From: Bacteroidota bacterium
GTDB lineage: Bacteria > Bacteroidota > Ignavibacteria > Ignavibacteriales > Melioribacteraceae
Direction: 5' to 3'
Length of the DNA stretch: 64,000 nucleotides
Assembly (NCBI GenBank): GCA_018829205.1
Contig: JAHJUE010000031.1
Coordinates: 1 to 64,000, forward strand
This document shows, piece after piece, positions 36,827 to 44,124 of the stretch. Under the pieces are notes generated by a model that saw nothing but the letters and a program-made list of their open reading frames with translations, was not told where the DNA came from and ran no database searches. Positions within the stretch are counted from its first letter, which is position 1. Each line of letters begins with the position of its first letter. The position numbers were made by a program, and so were the translations under genes.

Positions 36827-38302
36827 ATGGCTGAAGTAAGAGCCGAGGATTTTGGAAGTGAAGAGCAGGCAAAAATTGTTGAGGACTTAACTAAGTCTGA
36901 TTATAAATGGGGATGGGAAACTATAATTGACCATGACACATTTCCAAAAGGATTAAGTGAAGAAGTCGTAATTGCCATATCAAAAAAGAAAAATGAACCA
37001 AATTGGATGACCGAATGGCGTTTAAAAGCATACCGGCATTGGCTTACTATGGAAGAACCGGTTTGGGCAAAAGTTCATTATCCTAAAATTGATTATCAGG
37101 ATATCAGTTATTTTTCAGCTCCCAAATCGCAACCTGAATTTGAAAGTTTAGATCAAGTCGATCCGGAATTATTAAGAACATTTGAGAAACTCGGAATCCC
37201 TCTAGAAGAGCAAAAAAAATTGGCAGGCGTTGCAGTTGACGCTGTATTCGATTCTGTTTCTGTTACTACAACTTTTAAGAAATCGCTTGCCGAAAAAGGA
37301 ATAATTTTTTCTTCAATTTCGGAAGCTCTTCATGAGCATCCCGAACTTGTAAAAAAATATATCGGTTCTGTTGTTCCTTATACCGATAATTATTACGCGG
37401 CTTTAAATGCGGCCGTATTCAGCGATGGTTCCTTTGTTTATATACCAAAAGGCGTTCGCTGCCCGATGGAGCTTTCAACATATTTTAGAATTAATAATAT
37501 TGATACAGGCCAGTTTGAAAGAACCTTAATTGTTGCCGAAGATAATAGCTACGTTAGTTACCTCGAAGGATGCACTGCTCCTATGCGCGATAAAAATCAG
37601 CTTCACGCCGCGGTTGTTGAACTTGCCGCTTTTGATAACGCTGAAATAAAATATTCCACCGTGCAGAATTGGTATCCCGGCGATAAAGACGGCAAAGGCG
37701 GAATTTATAACTTTGTTACAAAACGCGGTGCCTGCCGCGGAAAAAACTCGAAAATTTCATGGACTCAGGTTGAAACAGGTTCGGCAATTACCTGGAAATA
37801 CCCTAGCTGTATTCTTCAGGGAGATAACTCAATTGGCGAATTTTATTCAGTTGCGGTTACTAATAATTTCCAGCAGGCTGATACCGGTACAAAAATGATT
37901 CATATCGGCAAAAACACGAAAAGCACAATTATTTCTAAAGGCATTTCGGCAGGCAAAAGCGATAACTCATACCGCGGACTTGTAAAAGTATTAAAAAATG
38001 CAGACGGCGCAAGAAATTTTTCGCAATGCGATTCAATGCTTATGGGTGATAAATGCGGTGCGCATACCTTCCCTTATATTGAAGTGGATAACAATACGGC
38101 TCAAATTGAACACGAAGCCACAACATCCAAAGTGGGAGAAGATCAAATTTTTTATCTGAATCAAAGAGGCATTTCAACGCAGGATGCGGTTAATATGATA
38201 GTAAACGGATTTTGTAAAGAAGTATTTAATAATCTTCCTATGGAATTTGCCGTTGAGGCACAGAAACTTCTTGCAATAAGTTTGGAAGGAAGCGTAGGAT
38301 AA
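36827..38302 (+). CDS. sufB: Fe-S cluster assembly scaffold SufB
   Basis: A 491-aa subunit of the SufBCD complex that builds iron-sulfur clusters in the cytosol. Recognisable blocks are [59 protein letters not shown] (scaffold Cys region), and the closing [20 protein letters not shown]. Length is as expected. AAAGGAG precedes the ATG. It is first of a seven-gene unit to the Rrf2 gene. Confidence 0.97.
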   Translation: MAEVRAEDFGSEEQAKIVEDLTKSDYKWGWETIIDHDTFPKGLSEEVVIAISKKKNEPNWMTEWRLKAYRHWLTMEEPVWAKVHYPKIDYQDISYFSAPKSQPEFESLDQVDPELLRTFEKLGIPLEEQKKLAGVAVDAVFDSVSVTTTFKKSLAEKGIIFSSISEALHEHPELVKKYIGSVVPYTDNYYAALNAAVFSDGSFVYIPKGVRCPMELSTYFRINNIDTGQFERTLIVAEDNSYVSYLEGCTAPMRDKNQLHAAVVELAAFDNAEIKYSTVQNWYPGDKDGKGGIYNFVTKRGACRGKNSKISWTQVETGSAITWKYPSCILQGDNSIGEFYSVAVTNNFQQADTGTKMIHIGKNTKSTIISKGISAGKSDNSYRGLVKVLKNADGARNFSQCDSMLMGDKCGAHTFPYIEVDNNTAQIEHEATTSKVGEDQIFYLNQRGISTQDAVNMIVNGFCKEVFNNLPMEFAVEAQKLLAISLEGSVG

Positions 38303-38406
38303 TTGGATGATTGAATGATTGGTTGAATGTTTACAAATATTAATCAATCAATCTGATTCCCAAACACATTAAAGAATTGAAAAAGAATATTAAAGGATAA
38401 TCACAA
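38303..38406 (+). repeat. Low-complexity spacer between sufB and sufC
   Basis: A stretch of GATTGAATGATTGGTTGA-like units is followed by an AATCAATCAATC stretch that partly pairs with it. Such GATTGxATGATT patches look like dispersed repeats. No gene. Confidence 0.45.
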
Positions 38407-39165
38407 ATGATAAAAATCAAAAACTTACACGCGAATATTGAAGGTAAAGAAATATTACGCGGAATTAATCTAGAGGTCAAAGCCGGCGAAGTCCATGCGA
38501 TTATGGGACCAAACGGTTCCGGCAAAAGTACACTTGCCAATGTTTTAGCCGGACATGAAAGTTATGAAGTAACAAAAGGAAATGTTGAATTTGAAGGGAA
38601 GGAGTTATTGGAATTAGCACCGGATGAAAGAGCGCGTGAAGGATTGTTTTTAGCATTTCAATATCCGATTGAAATACCCGGAGTTTCTAATGCGACATTT
38701 CTGAAAACCGCGATAAATGAAATCAGAAAACATCACGGTCACGATGAAATTTCGGCAAAAGATTTTTTAGCTCTGATAAAAGAGAAAGCTAAAATTTTAG
38801 GAATGGATAATTCTTTAATCAGCCGTTCTGTTAACAGCGGATTTTCCGGCGGTGAAAAAAAACGTAACGAAATTCTTCAGCTATTAATGCTGAATCCTAA
38901 ACTTGCATTGCTTGATGAAACCGATTCCGGTTTGGATATAGACGCATTAAAAATTGTTTCCGAAGGTGTTAATAAATTTAAAAATAAAAACAACGCCGTT
39001 ATTGTTGTAACTCATTATCAAAGACTGCTTGATTATATAGTGCCGGATTTTGTTCATGTTTTATCTAAAGGACGAATTATTAAATCGGGCGGAAAAGAAT
39101 TGGCTCTCGAACTTGAAGCAAAAGGTTACGATTGGATTAAATCAGAAGAACTGGAAACAGCGTAA
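38407..39165 (+). CDS. sufC: Fe-S assembly ATPase SufC
   Basis: A 252-aa ABC-type ATPase of the SufBCD complex. Walker A is GPNGSGKST, the signature [10 protein letters not shown], Walker [13 protein letters not shown] with catalytic Glu, and the switch His is in VVTHYQRLL. The pattern with Lys-Lys-Arg-Asn after the signature is specific to SufC. ATP hydrolysis drives opening of the SufB-SufD interface. Confidence 0.97.
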   Translation: MIKIKNLHANIEGKEILRGINLEVKAGEVHAIMGPNGSGKSTLANVLAGHESYEVTKGNVEFEGKELLELAPDERAREGLFLAFQYPIEIPGVSNATFLKTAINEIRKHHGHDEISAKDFLALIKEKAKILGMDNSLISRSVNSGFSGGEKKRNEILQLLMLNPKLALLDETDSGLDIDALKIVSEGVNKFKNKNNAVIVVTHYQRLLDYIVPDFVHVLSKGRIIKSGGKELALELEAKGYDWIKSEELETA

Positions 39166-39184
39166 GCAAAGGAGCAAATTGATA

Positions 39185-40513
39185 ATGGCAAATAATGAAA
39201 ATATAAAAGACTGGTATATTTCCAATTTTAAATCGTTTGAAGAAAAATTAAACGGTCAGTCCCAATCTTTTTTCCATAAATTCAGAAAAGATGCTTTAAT
39301 AAAATTTTCTGAACTTGAATTCCCAACTACTAAAAATGAAGAATGGAAATACACCAATATTAATCCGATTTTAAAACATAATTTTAATCATGCTTTTAAT
39401 TCGGTTAAACCTGTAATTACAAATGAAGAAATTCAGAAATATTTGTTCAGCGGATTTGAATTTCATCTTCTAGTTTTTATTAACGGTATTTATTCCGAAG
39501 AATTATCGGATATAAACGAATTGCCCGAAGGAGTTATTGTTGACAGTCTGAATAATGTCCTGAAATCTAATCCTGAATTAATACAAGAACATTTGTCCAA
39601 ATATTCAAAGGTTGATAATTCGTTTAACGCGCTTAATTCCGCGTTCTCAGCCGACGGTTATGTGGTTTATGTACCTGACGGAAAAATAATTGAAAAACCT
39701 CTTCAAATATTATTTTTGAACGGAGCCGAAAATGATGAGGTTCTTTCTCTTCCAAGAAATATTATTATAGCCGGAAATAATTCTCAGGTAAAAGTAATTA
39801 CAACTTTTTATGGTTATAAAAAGAATACATATTTAACAAACGCAGTAAATGAAATTTTCGCCGGAGAAAATTCAATTGTTGATTTATATAAAATTCAAAA
39901 CGAAAACAGCGGAGCTTTTCATATTGATAAAACAGATGTTTATCAATTAAAGCATAGCGTATTCAGTCATTATAATTTTGCCTTCGGCGGTAAAATTGTG
40001 AGGAACGATATCAACTCGGTTTTAGGCGATGAGTTTACCGAAACAAATTATTTCGGAATGTATCTTGGCAATGAGAAACAGCATATTGATAATCATACTT
40101 TTATTGATCACGCAAAACCGAATTGCGTAAGCAACGAGTTATATAAAGGAATTTTAGACGACGATTCGCACGGTGTTTTTAACGGGAAAATATGGGTAAG
40201 ACCTGACGCTCAAAAAACAAACGCTTATCAGTCAAATAAAACTATTCTGCTTTCTAAAAACGCGAAGATTGATACTAAACCGCAATTAGAAATTTATGCG
40301 GACGACGTAAAATGTTCGCACGGCGCTACAATAGGCAGGCTTGACGAACAGGCTTATTTCTATATACTTTCAAGAGGAATTTCGCCAGAGTTTGCTAAGT
40401 CAATGCTTATTAGAGCTTTCGCGAATGATGTTGTTGAGTCAGTTAAAATTGACGAATTAAGAGAACAGCTGAATCATATGATTTTCGAACATCTTCATAG
40501 AGTGGAAATTTAA
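39185..40513 (+). CDS. sufD: Fe-S assembly protein SufD
   Basis: A 442-aa partner of SufB. The start MANNENIKDW at 39185 follows CAAAGGAG; the frame runs further upstream to 39050 inside sufC, but that part is not homologous. Core blocks are NEEWKYTNI, the DSHGVFNGKIWVRPDAQKTNA beta-helix turn, and CSHGATIGRLDEQAYFYILSRGI with the conserved His and Cys. Full length. Confidence 0.95.
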   Translation: MANNENIKDWYISNFKSFEEKLNGQSQSFFHKFRKDALIKFSELEFPTTKNEEWKYTNINPILKHNFNHAFNSVKPVITNEEIQKYLFSGFEFHLLVFINGIYSEELSDINELPEGVIVDSLNNVLKSNPELIQEHLSKYSKVDNSFNALNSAFSADGYVVYVPDGKIIEKPLQILFLNGAENDEVLSLPRNIIIAGNNSQVKVITTFYGYKKNTYLTNAVNEIFAGENSIVDLYKIQNENSGAFHIDKTDVYQLKHSVFSHYNFAFGGKIVRNDINSVLGDEFTETNYFGMYLGNEKQHIDNHTFIDHAKPNCVSNELYKGILDDDSHGVFNGKIWVRPDAQKTNAYQSNKTILLSKNAKIDTKPQLEIYADDVKCSHGATIGRLDEQAYFYILSRGISPEFAKSMLIRAFANDVVESVKIDELREQLNHMIFEHLHRVEI

Positions 40514-40537
40514 ATTAATAACTAAACCGGAAAAATT

Positions 40538-41797
40538 TTGTTAAGCGAAAAAATTATTCAAAAACCTGCTAAAAGAAAATTCGACGTTAATGAAATAAGA
40601 AAAGATTTCCCGATTCTTAATCTGCAAATAAACGGAAAACCTTTGTGTTATCTGGATAACGCCGCTACTACACATAAACCGGATATTGTAATTGAAGGTA
40701 CTAAACATTATTACACTCATGAAAACGCTAACATTCACCGGGGACTTCATTTTCTAAGCGAAGCTGCAACGCAGTCTTATGAAAACGCCAGACTTAAAGT
40801 AAAAGAATATATTAATGCGATGAGTTCTTCTGAAATTATATTTGTAAGAGGAGCTACCGAAGCAATCAATTTAGTTGCCGCTACAATGGGTAACGGAAAA
40901 TTTATTGGCGAGGGAGATGAAATTATCGTCTCGAATATGGAACATCACGCTAATATTGTCCCGTGGCAAATGCTTTGTGAAAGAGTCGGCGCTAAATTAA
41001 AAGTTATTCCGATTAATGATAACGGAGAACTGATACTTGAAGAATATGATAAACTGCTGAATGAAAAAACTAAAATGGTTTCAATTGTTCATATATCTAA
41101 TTCACTCGGGACAATTAATCCTATAAAAGAAATTATTGACCGGGCTCATAAGTTTAACGTGCCTGTTTTAATTGACGGCGCGCAGACAGTACAGCATTCA
41201 AGAGTTGATGTTCAGGATTTGGACTGCGATTTCTTCGTCTTTTCCGGTCATAAAGTTTTCGGCCCGACAGGCATAGGAGTTCTTTACGGTAAAACTAGTT
41301 ATTTAAATCAGCTTCCGCCATACCAGGGCGGGGGAGATATGATAAGAACTGTTTCATTTGATCAGACAACTTTTGACGGTCTTCCGAATAAGTTTGAAGC
41401 GGGTACTCCGAATATTGTCGGCGGCATTGGATTAGGCGTGGCTTTGTTATACATTAATTCATTCGACATTAATGATATTATAGAATACGAAACAAAATTA
41501 TTGGAATACGCGACTGAAAAACTTTTAAGTATAAACGGACTAAAAATTATTGGTACGGCTAAAGAAAAAGCTTCGGTTATTTCTTTTGTGATTGACGGAA
41601 TCCATTCGTATGATATTGGGACTATGCTGGATACGTACGGAATTGCTATTAGAACCGGACATCACTGCTCGCAGCCGACAATGAAAAGATTCGGCGTTTC
41701 TGCAACGGCGCGCGCCTCTTTTGTTCTTTATAATACTTTTGAGGAAATTGACAGACTTTATAACGGATTATTAAAAATCAAAAAAATGATGGCGTGA
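40538..41797 (+). CDS. sufS: Cysteine desulfurase SufS
   Basis: A 419-aa PLP enzyme that takes sulfur from cysteine. The PLP Lys lies in FSGHKVFGPTGIGVLYGK and the reactive Cys in IRTGHHCSQP near the C-terminus. NNAATTHKP-type N-terminus is present as LDNAATTHKPDIV. The start is TTG at 40538, since no earlier in-frame ATG precedes the homologous region. No sufE or sufU gene is in this operon, so the sulfur acceptor must be elsewhere or be a divergent protein. Confidence 0.95.
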   Translation: MLSEKIIQKPAKRKFDVNEIRKDFPILNLQINGKPLCYLDNAATTHKPDIVIEGTKHYYTHENANIHRGLHFLSEAATQSYENARLKVKEYINAMSSSEIIFVRGATEAINLVAATMGNGKFIGEGDEIIVSNMEHHANIVPWQMLCERVGAKLKVIPINDNGELILEEYDKLLNEKTKMVSIVHISNSLGTINPIKEIIDRAHKFNVPVLIDGAQTVQHSRVDVQDLDCDFFVFSGHKVFGPTGIGVLYGKTSYLNQLPPYQGGGDMIRTVSFDQTTFDGLPNKFEAGTPNIVGGIGLGVALLYINSFDINDIIEYETKLLEYATEKLLSINGLKIIGTAKEKASVISFVIDGIHSYDIGTMLDTYGIAIRTGHHCSQPTMKRFGVSATARASFVLYNTFEEIDRLYNGLLKIKKMMA

Positions 41798-41812
41798 TTA
41801 AAATGCCAGACA

Positions 41813-41840
41813 CAAGTATCAAGAATCAAGTATCAAGAAA
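41813..41840 (+). repeat. 14-nt direct repeat between sufS and sufT
   Basis: CAAGTATCAAGAAT is followed at once by CAAGTATCAAGAAA. It lies just before the sufT ribosome site (AAAAGGA). Confidence 0.7.
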
Positions 41841-41851
41841 AGGATATTAAA

Positions 41852-42166
41852 ATGATAGACAAAGGTAAATTGGAACAGCAGGTAATCGCAATGTTAAAAA
41901 CATGTTTCGATCCTGAAATTCCTGTTGATATATATGAGCTTGGATTGATTTATGAAATTAAAATTGACGATGAAGCAAATGTATATTTAAAAATGACTTT
42001 AACATCTCCGGCTTGCCCGGTTGCCGGAAGTCTTCCAGGCGAAGTTGAAGATAAAGTTAAAGGCATTAAAGAAGTTAATCAGGTTGTTGTTGATCTTGTT
42101 TGGGAGCCTGAATGGAATATGGATAATATGACCGAAGAAGCAAAATTAACTTTGGGAATGTTGTAA
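41852..42166 (+). CDS. sufT: SufT-like MIP18/DUF59 family protein
   Basis: A 104-aa Fe-S maturation protein. The family pattern is CFDPEIPVDIYELGLIYEI, then MTLTSPACPVAG with the conserved Cys, and VVVDLVWEPEW near the end. SufT aids Fe-S carrier function in bacteria that use Suf. AAAAGGATATTAAA lies before the ATG. Confidence 0.93.
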   Translation: MIDKGKLEQQVIAMLKTCFDPEIPVDIYELGLIYEIKIDDEANVYLKMTLTSPACPVAGSLPGEVEDKVKGIKEVNQVVVDLVWEPEWNMDNMTEEAKLTLGML

Positions 42167-42169
42167 TGC

Positions 42170-42240
42170 ATTCCCGCACGTTTTTAGCGGGGATCTAATA
42201 ATAAGAACTCACAGATTCCGGCAAAAAAGAATGCCGGAAT
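42170..42240. repeat. Two hairpins, probable dispersed repeat, between sufT and the bacilliredoxin gene
   Basis: The first hairpin is ATTCCCGC with GCGGGGAT (42170-42194). The second is ATTCCGGCA with TGCCGGAAT (42215-42240), followed by GACA. This resembles widely scattered intergenic repeats of bacterial genomes. It sits inside the operon and may affect read-through. Confidence 0.65.
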
Positions 42241-42272
42241 GACAATTATTAAAAAAACTGAAAGGATGCAAA

Positions 42273-42815
42273 ATGTTAGAAATAAATGTACGTCCGCCAA
42301 TGTATGATCCCGAAGCGGTTCAGCCGATGAGGGATGAATTAATTTATGTTGGATTCGAAGAACTTACTACTCCTCAAAAAGTGGAAGATGTACTTTCTTT
42401 GAAAGACGATAAAACTTCTTTAGTAGTAATAAATTCCGTTTGCGGATGCGCCGCCGGCAGCGCCAGACCCGGAGCTACTCTCGCGTTGCAGAACAATATT
42501 ATTCCGGATAGATTTGTTACTGTTTTTGCCGGCCAGGACCGCGACGCGGTTGACCAGGTTAGGAATAATTACTTAAAAGGATTTCCTCCTTCTTCGCCAT
42601 CTATGGCAATTGTAAAAAACGGCGAAGTATTATTTATGATGCCGCGTCATCATATTGAAGGAAGAACAGCCGAAGAAGTTTCGGAAACTTTAAGAGAGGA
42701 ATTTGAAAAACACTGTACTGCACAAGGTCCTTCAATTTCACAGGAAGCATATTCAAAACTTGTACACGCCAGGGCATGCGGTTCAAAAATTCCTTTGAAT
42801 GAAGCGAATAATTAA
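42273..42815 (+). CDS. Bacilliredoxin (BrxA/BrxB family)
   Basis: A 180-aa protein of the YphP/YqiW family. The active motif is CGC in INSVCGCAAGSARPGA, followed by the redox fold to about residue 145. The family is usually about 145 aa, so this copy has about 35 extra residues at the C-terminus, with two further Cys (HCTAQG, ARACGS). Bacilliredoxins remove bacillithiol from proteins. The location inside the suf operon links thiol redox state to Fe-S assembly. AAAGGATG precedes the ATG. Confidence 0.9.
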   Translation: MLEINVRPPMYDPEAVQPMRDELIYVGFEELTTPQKVEDVLSLKDDKTSLVVINSVCGCAAGSARPGATLALQNNIIPDRFVTVFAGQDRDAVDQVRNNYLKGFPPSSPSMAIVKNGEVLFMMPRHHIEGRTAEEVSETLREEFEKHCTAQGPSISQEAYSKLVHARACGSKIPLNEANN

Positions 42816-42861
42816 TATTTAATATAGATTATAAATTTTTCTTGGCGGCCATTGCGTTAAT

Positions 42862-42914
42862 CTTTGCGTCCTTTGCGTGAAAATACAGTTTTAGTTCACG
42901 CAGAGACCGCAAAG
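42862..42914. repeat. Inverted repeat of the CTTTGCG type
   Basis: The arms CTTTGCG and CGCAAAG, with inner GCGTGAA and TTCACGC, lie about 20 nt apart. More copies of GCAGAGAtCGCAAAG follow to 42934. Similar in style to the element at 25927, so probably a dispersed family. Confidence 0.7.
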
Positions 42915-42957
42915 AAATCCGCAGAGATCGCAAAGTAAGATAAATAGAAAGAATAAA

Positions 42958-43434
42958 ATGAAATTCAGCGCGCAAGAAGAATACGGAATACGATGCTTAA
43001 TACAGCTCGGTAAGGCATATAAAAATAATAAAGCCCTTACCATCCCCGAAGTAAGTGAAGCCGAAGGAATATCGCAGCATAACGCCGCGAAACTGCTTCG
43101 TGTACTTCGCCTGGGCGGAATATTAGAAAGCGAAAGAGGGCAGACCGGAGGATATACTTTAACCCGTCCGCCGAATAAAATTATGATCGGCGAAGTTCTT
43201 AATGTTCTCGGCGGAAGATTATTTGATGATTCTTTCTGCCAATCTCATTCCGGCGCTATTGATATATGTACAAACACGGTCGATTGTTCAATCCGTTCTC
43301 TCTGGAAAATAATTCAGGACGCGGTTGATTCCGTTGTAAATAATCTTTCCTTAAACGATCTGCTTGGTACGGAATTCGACTTCTTTTCAAAAATAAATTT
43401 TTCTCATATCGAAGAAACAAAAGAATTAAAATAG
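42958..43434 (+). CDS. Rrf2-family transcriptional regulator
   Basis: A 158-aa winged-helix regulator. The N-terminus MKFSAQEEYGIRCL and the recognition segment ISQHNAAKLLRVL are typical. Three Cys (94, 104 and 110) could bind an Fe-S cluster, but the spacing C-x9-C-x5-C differs from IscR (C-x5-C-x5-C). As the last gene of the suf unit it probably senses Fe-S or redox state and represses the operon, by inference from SufR/IscR. Confidence 0.9.
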   Translation: MKFSAQEEYGIRCLIQLGKAYKNNKALTIPEVSEAEGISQHNAAKLLRVLRLGGILESERGQTGGYTLTRPPNKIMIGEVLNVLGGRLFDDSFCQSHSGAIDICTNTVDCSIRSLWKIIQDAVDSVVNNLSLNDLLGTEFDFFSKINFSHIEETKELK

Positions 43435-43567
43435 ATTTACCGATTGATTTTATTGTCCTACTTTAACATGCTGAAATTGTCTTTATAAATTGATTTAGCA
43501 TTTATAAATCTTAAAAATGAACATCAAAATTCGATTTGTGATTTAAAATATAACTAGTCGGTTTTTC

Positions 43568-43596
43568 TTGACCAATTAGTTCAAATTGGTTAATTT
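43568..43596 (+). promoter_or_regulatory. Promoter with a palindrome in its spacer
   Basis: TTGACC (43568-43573), 17 nt and TAATTT (43591-43596) fit a -35/-10 pair. The spacer is filled by the inverted repeat ACCAATT-N6-AATTGGT (43571-43590), a good repressor site. It lies 113 bp before the lipoprotein gene. Confidence 0.4.
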
Positions 43597-43708
43597 GATT
43601 TCAGTTTAATAACAGCTCAAAAAACTTGACCACTTTTTATCCTATATAATTTGAATATTAATCCATTTATTAAAAATATAATTCAACTATTAATTAAAGG
43701 AAGTATAT

Positions 43709-44107
43709 ATGAAAATATTCTTACCGTATTTATTGTTTTTAGGGGTATTGGTTCTCGGTATTACAAATTGTTCATCGTCGGAAAAAAGTTCGGATAGTAT
43801 GAAAATTGAAGAAGCTCCCCCTCCGTTGTCTCCCGGAACAGCCGCCGTTGAGGCTGAAGTTGTTTCATCTTCTGATTCTGAAAACGGAACAGTTTATAAA
43901 ATTAAAATTCTTAAAGTATTGGAATACGGATCAAGCACCCCTTCTCTTGCTGAAGATTCTGAAATGGAAACCTTACTTTCAAAATCCTTGGCTGAAAATA
44001 ACAATATTGAAAATGGTAAAAAGTTTAAATTCATTCTTAGAAGCGGATCGCCGCTTGGTGAAGAATCAAAAAATTCAAACTGGATAATTTCCAAAATCTA
44101 CCAATAA
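43709..44107 (+). CDS. Small predicted lipoprotein
   Basis: A 132-aa protein with a signal peptide whose lipobox ends ITNC (Cys near residue 21), then a Ser/Glu-rich linker and a small domain ending with the strand NWIISKIY. Exported and lipid-anchored. It is 17 bp upstream of the large type IX-secreted BNR gene, so it may be co-transcribed. No family recognised. Confidence 0.75.
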   Translation: MKIFLPYLLFLGVLVLGITNCSSSEKSSDSMKIEEAPPPLSPGTAAVEAEVVSSSDSENGTVYKIKILKVLEYGSSTPSLAEDSEMETLLSKSLAENNNIENGKKFKFILRSGSPLGEESKNSNWIISKIYQ

Positions 44108-44124
44108 ATTTTTGAGGCAATAAT

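Noticed and set aside
39050-39184. SufD extension into sufC
   Set aside because: Out-of-frame overlap with sufC and no homology; MANNEN start at 39185 has AAGGAG.
43626-43650. TTGACC/TATAAT promoter before the lipoprotein gene
   Set aside because: Spacer of only 13 nt; the pair at 43568 fits better.
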